A stretch of DNA of 64,000 nucleotides from the NCBI RefSeq assembly GCF_003056355.1, contig NZ_PYVW01000013.1:62001-126000 (forward strand), given 5' to 3'. Position 1 is the stretch's first letter; the number at the start of each line of letters is the position of its first letter. The notes below the pieces were generated by a model. It was not told the DNA's origin and made no database searches. It worked only from the letters and a program-made list of their open reading frames with translations. Both the position numbers and the translations under genes were made by a program. The stretch comes from Devosia naphthalenivorans. Its GTDB lineage: Bacteria > Pseudomonadota > Alphaproteobacteria > Rhizobiales > Devosiaceae. Shown here in pieces: positions 61,129 to 64,000 of this stretch.

Positions 61129-62312
61129 GCGGAATTCTCCTCATCGCGGATGCTCAAGACGACGATGATCGAGAGGACCATGGCCAGAACGATATCGAGC
61201 CAGCGCAAGCCGATCACGGCATTGGTCATGCCCATAGCGAAATACCCCGTCGTGGTGACAGTACCCAGATACAGCAGAGGAATGCGCAGCGCACCCCTGC
61301 TCCGTGCCGCACCCACAAGGGGTGCGAACAGGAACAGCCCATAGGCGGCCAAACCCAGAACGCCGCCGGCAACCGCGAAATCGGCGATGTCATTGTGCAA
61401 ATGTGCATATTCGGGAAAATCGACAGCGGCCGGCATCTGTGCCCGCGCGGCTTCGAAATACTCCAGCAAGCCATGACCGGCCAAAGGCGAGGCGAAGAAT
61501 GCCCGCACGGCAGCCTCATACATGATGAGCCGCTGGCCGGTCGATGCGTCGATCGCCGCACCTTCGAATAGCCAGGGCGATTGAGCCGCATAGACACCAG
61601 CCGCAACCGCCACGAGCACCAGTGCTCCAATGACACTGCCGATTATGCGCAACACCATCTGGCGCGAATAGCTGGAAGCGGCAACGGCTATCGCCATCAC
61701 AGCAAACATCGCAACGGCAGCAAGCAGCGGTCCGCGCGAACCGGTGAGCACAACCGTTGCGAGGGCGAGCAATGGTCCGACCAGGAACATCCACCGCATC
61801 CGACTCTTGCCCCAAAACCCAAGCGGCGTCACGAAGCCGACCATCAGGGCAGTGTCGGCAAGATGAATGGGGTTGTTGACCAGCCCAGCGCGAGCCGAGC
61901 CCAGAACGAAAACATCCGCCAAGGCCACGATGACGCCGCCAACCGAGCCAATCATCGCAAAGACCGCAATGCGCTCCAGCGTAAGCTGCTCACCCAGGCG
62001 CCCAAGCAGCCCAGCGAGCGGGCCAACCATGAAAAGGTGGATGAACACCAGAACGGCCGCGACGTGCACTGCCGACTTCGCCGTCATTGCGAACGCTATC
62101 AGCAGCAGGACACCCGCGACCAGCGGCATCCATACCGCGGGCTGCCTCCAGATGCGACGCCGTTGCGGAACCCAGATCAGGTGCAGCAGGGAGATCGCCA
62201 TCAACACAAGAATGGCGTCGTGCGCCAGTTCCGGCCCGAACACAACCAGGCTGAAGCCGGCAAACAGCGCGAGCCACGCAAGACTTTGGACGAGGAAACG
62301 CGACAAGACCAT
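61125..62312 (-). CDS. O-antigen ligase/polymerase family membrane protein
   Basis: A 395-residue protein with about 10-12 membrane helices and the Wzy_C/O-antigen ligase motif region ASPLAGHGLLEYFEAARAQM and EYAHLHNDIADFAVAGGVLG (the HxHN-type loop). It would ligate or polymerise surface glycans. It precedes the GT8 gene by overlap, so the two form a surface-polysaccharide unit. The upstream region has nested dyads (GTGACGTGGCTGTCAC, 62338-62353). Confidence 0.85.
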   Translation of the reverse strand: MVLSRFLVQSLAWLALFAGFSLVVFGPELAHDAILVLMAISLLHLIWVPQRRRIWRQPAVWMPLVAGVLLLIAFAMTAKSAVHVAAVLVFIHLFMVGPLAGLLGRLGEQLTLERIAVFAMIGSVGGVIVALADVFVLGSARAGLVNNPIHLADTALMVGFVTPLGFWGKSRMRWMFLVGPLLALATVVLTGSRGPLLAAVAMFAVMAIAVAASSYSRQMVLRIIGSVIGALVLVAVAAGVYAAQSPWLFEGAAIDASTGQRLIMYEAAVRAFFASPLAGHGLLEYFEAARAQMPAAVDFPEYAHLHNDIADFAVAGGVLGLAAYGLFLFAPLVGAARSRGALRIPLLYLGTVTTTGYFAMGMTNAVIGLRWLDIVLAMVLSIIVVLSIRDEENSA

Positions 62313-62471
62313 CCTACCACTGCTTCTGGCGTATCTGTGACGTGGCTGTCACATAGCCACGCCTTCGCCCGATGACAGATCAAGCTACCCAAAGCAATGG
62401 ATAATCTCGCTGTCGGTTGATCCAACATAACAGTCTGGCTGGGCAGGAAAGCGGCGGCCACATCGCCGGTC

Positions 62472-62508
62472 TTGACACATCCCATCTAATGCAACATTTA
62501 TAGTTACA
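62472..62508 (+). promoter_or_regulatory. Promoter and Rrf2-like operator, possibly leaderless
   Basis: TTGACA at 62472-62477 and an AT-rich -10 (CATTTATA, 62495-62502) would start transcription near 62508, at the ATG. The dyad TGCAAC-N7-GTTACA (62490-62508) overlaps the -10 and the start codon and may be the regulator's own operator. Confidence 0.55.
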
Positions 62509-62963
62509 TGAAACGCTCCAGCCGCCTTTCCCTTGCCCTGCATGCCCTGGTTCACCTGCACAAGCAGCCAAACCAGGCCATGACTTCGACCACGCTCGCG
62601 CGATGCCTGATGACCAATCCGGTCGTGGTGCGGCGGGTGCTCGGTGAACTTCGCGAGGCGGGGCTGGTGGCGTCGGCCAAGGGGCATGATGGCGGCTGGC
62701 GGCTGCTGCTGCCGGCGGCGGAGATCAGCCTTTATGCGGTTTATGCCGCAATGGGCGAGAACCTTCTGATCCGCACCGAAAGCGATCCGGGCGACGAGCA
62801 ATGCGGCATCGTCCGCTCGGTCAATGCGGTCATGGGTGATTTCATCGCCGATGCGGAGGCCCTGCTCGCCGCCCGCCTGCAAAGTATCTCGCTTGACGAC
62901 ATTGCCCGCCAAGCCATGCCGCACCCGCTTTATCCCCCCACTGGAGACCATCAGCATGGATGA
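62508..62963 (+). CDS. Rrf2-family transcriptional regulator
   Basis: A 151-residue Rrf2 regulator: SRLSLALHALVHLHKQPNQA, TTLARCLMTNPVVVRRVLGE (HTH), GLVASAKGHDGGWRLLLPAA (wing). It has only two Cys (Cys33 and one in DEQCGIV), so it lacks the three-Cys FeS site of IscR/NsrR. This points to the YwnA/CymR-like group. The start has no ribosome binding site and may be leaderless. Overlaps the flavoprotein gene by 8 bp. Confidence 0.9.
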   Translation: MKRSSRLSLALHALVHLHKQPNQAMTSTTLARCLMTNPVVVRRVLGELREAGLVASAKGHDGGWRLLLPAAEISLYAVYAAMGENLLIRTESDPGDEQCGIVRSVNAVMGDFIADAEALLAARLQSISLDDIARQAMPHPLYPPTGDHQHG

Positions 62964-63846
62964 TGTCATCGTCATCGGCGGCAGCTTTGCCGGCCTCGCC
63001 GCAGCGCTACAGCTCGGCCGTACGCGTCGCAAGGCCATCGTGCTCGACACCGGCCTGCCGCGCAATCGCTTCGCCGCCCATTCCCATGGCCTGCTCGGCC
63101 ATGACAATCGCCCGCCCGCCGAAATCCTCGAACTGGCCCATGCGCAATTGGCCCAGTACCCCAGCGTCAGGTTTGTCCATGGCCACGCCGTGCGCGCCAG
63201 CGGGGCGATCGACGATTTCACCGTGGCACTCGATAGCGGCGAAGTGCTTTCCGCCCGCCGGCTGCTGCTAAGCTATGGCCGCACCGATCATTTCCCCGAT
63301 ATGCCCGGCTTTGCGGAATGCTGGGGCAACACCGTCGTGCCATGCCCCTATTGCCACGGCTATGAGATCGCGGGCGAGCATTGGGGCCTGCTTTATCATT
63401 CTCCCATGTCGCTCCACATGCCGCCTCTCTACAATCACTGGACCGACAAGATCACGCTGTTTACCGATGGCCACGAACTGCCAGACGACGATCGCCAATC
63501 GCTGCAAGCCCGGGGCGTGCAGCTCGTCGATGGCAAGGTGAGCGCCATCCGGCACGATGGGGGCAAGCTCTCGTCCGTGGTGCTGGAAGATGGCAGCGCC
63601 ATCGAACTTCACACGCTCTTCGCCCATCCGCGCAGCACCCCCTCGAGCGATCTGCACGAGACGCTGGGCGTCACCATGGCTGCGTCACCCGTCGGCGAAA
63701 TCGTCGAGGTCAACGAGCGCTTCCAGACCAGCCTGCCGGGCGTCTACGCCGCCGGCGATCTGGCCAATCCCATGAGCAGCCTCGCCGTCGCCACCCATGC
63801 CGGAGCCATGGCCGGAATTTTCGCACAGCAATCGCTGATCGTATAG
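62956..63846 (+). CDS. Thioredoxin-reductase-like NAD(P)/FAD oxidoreductase
   Basis: A 296-residue class II pyridine nucleotide-disulfide oxidoreductase. FAD-binding GGSFAGLAAALQLGRT starts at residue 8. The redox-active pair CxxC is in VVPCPYCHGYE. The C-terminal FAD motif GVYAAGDLANPMSSLAVAT is present. The NADPH motif is weak (YHSPMSLHMPPL in place of GxGxxA), so the enzyme may be ferredoxin-linked or have another role. Encoded with the Rrf2 regulator in one coupled unit, which suggests redox-controlled expression. Confidence 0.88.
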   Translation: MDDVIVIGGSFAGLAAALQLGRTRRKAIVLDTGLPRNRFAAHSHGLLGHDNRPPAEILELAHAQLAQYPSVRFVHGHAVRASGAIDDFTVALDSGEVLSARRLLLSYGRTDHFPDMPGFAECWGNTVVPCPYCHGYEIAGEHWGLLYHSPMSLHMPPLYNHWTDKITLFTDGHELPDDDRQSLQARGVQLVDGKVSAIRHDGGKLSSVVLEDGSAIELHTLFAHPRSTPSSDLHETLGVTMAASPVGEIVEVNERFQTSLPGVYAAGDLANPMSSLAVATHAGAMAGIFAQQSLIV

Positions 63847-63867
63847 AACCCGGGGCACAAGCTCGCA

Positions 63868-64000
63868 GTCGACACCCTCCCCCTTGCGGGGAGGGATCAA
63901 GGGTGGGGGACGGTTAGCCCCAATATCCGGGCGTCCGCTCTCCTCGCGGGAGCTGATCACATTGGCCGCATGGATCAGATTTATCCCCGCTCACCGTGCT
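63868..64000. repeat. Composite intergenic repeat (type B plus start of type A), partial
   Basis: Starts AGTCGACACCCTCCCCCTTG, matching copies at 13938 and 21732, with GGGAGGGATCAAGGGTGGGGG. Then TTGGCCGCATGGATCAGATT and CCCCGCTCACCGTGCT match the left part of the composite at 30364-30436. The window ends inside it, at ACCGTGCT, the inverse of the AGCACGGT end of type A elements. Confidence 0.75.

Overview
The window looks like a chromosomal segment of a GC-rich alphaproteobacterium of the order Hyphomicrobiales (Rhizobiales). A Devosia-like genome is my best guess, made from memory and not by search. The pointers are an ActS/ActR-type redox two-component pair, an Irr-type Fur regulator divergent from fabA-fabB, a RutR-type regulator beside reductive pyrimidine catabolism, a sitABCD metal transporter behind a Fur/Mur-like palindrome, and several small proteins that resemble rhizobial families. 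No rRNA, tRNA, CRISPR array or intact transposase was recognised.

Layout. 1-0.85 kb: end of a sensor kinase and its ActR/RegA regulator. 0.9-3.2 kb: ribokinase, a YdeI-like protein and arylamine N-acetyltransferase (minus strand). 3.3-5.8 kb: irr divergent from fabA-fabB. 6-8.3 kb: a YgjP-like metallopeptidase, a hydrolase, and infC, which probably starts at AUU. 8.3-12.3 kb: a tightly overlapping minus-strand operon of three paralogous MFS transporters with an mmcB-like nuclease gene inside it. 12.4-13.5 kb: a pseudo-receiver protein and an RlpA-like protein. 14.1-24.9 kb: a pyrimidine/beta-alanine catabolic cluster (rutR-like regulator, transaminase, mmsA, ureidopropionase, dihydropyrimidinase and a four-gene ABC importer). 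Together these would convert dihydropyrimidines to acetyl-CoA or propionyl-CoA, but the first enzyme (PreTA) is not in the window. 25.2-26.3 kb: a three-gene membrane cluster whose outer members are only 24 and 25 residues. 26.4-29.6 kb: truB, rbfA, a secreted protein and a hydroxyacid dehydrogenase. 29.6-36.8 kb: an SH3 protein, an FhuF-like reductase, cutC, a GntR-controlled ABC exporter, rsgA and small proteins. 36.9-40.9 kb: a polar amino-acid ABC importer under a LacI-type regulator with two matching operators. 41.2-45.3 kb: an orphan protein, a frameshifted epoxide hydrolase with an AraC regulator, and an ArsR/SRPBCC pair. 45.5-49 kb: an exported amidohydrolase and gamma-glutamyltransferase. 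49-52.5 kb: a gene-poor, partly AT-rich accessory stretch with a LuxR-type regulator, a possible small secreted acidic protein and a decayed methyltransferase relic. 52.5-56 kb: sitABCD. 56.1-58.2 kb: a lone phage-tail-like DUF2793/S74 gene and a TetR/VOC divergent pair. 58.3-62.3 kb: three glycosyltransferases and an O-antigen-ligase-like protein. 62.5-63.8 kb: an Rrf2 regulator with a thioredoxin-reductase-like flavoprotein.

Two families of palindromic intergenic repeats recur through the window, one copy of them inside the pyrimidine-transport operon. Many regulators have recognisable candidate operators (RutR, LacI x2, TetR x2, GntR, ArsR, Rrf2, Fur/Mur), and these are among the most testable observations here. 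No single clearly new defence or biosynthetic system stands out. The best candidates for something undescribed are the 24-aa/297-aa/25-aa membrane gene trio at 25.2-26.3 kb, the small acidic secreted protein at 51.8 kb, and the composite repeats.
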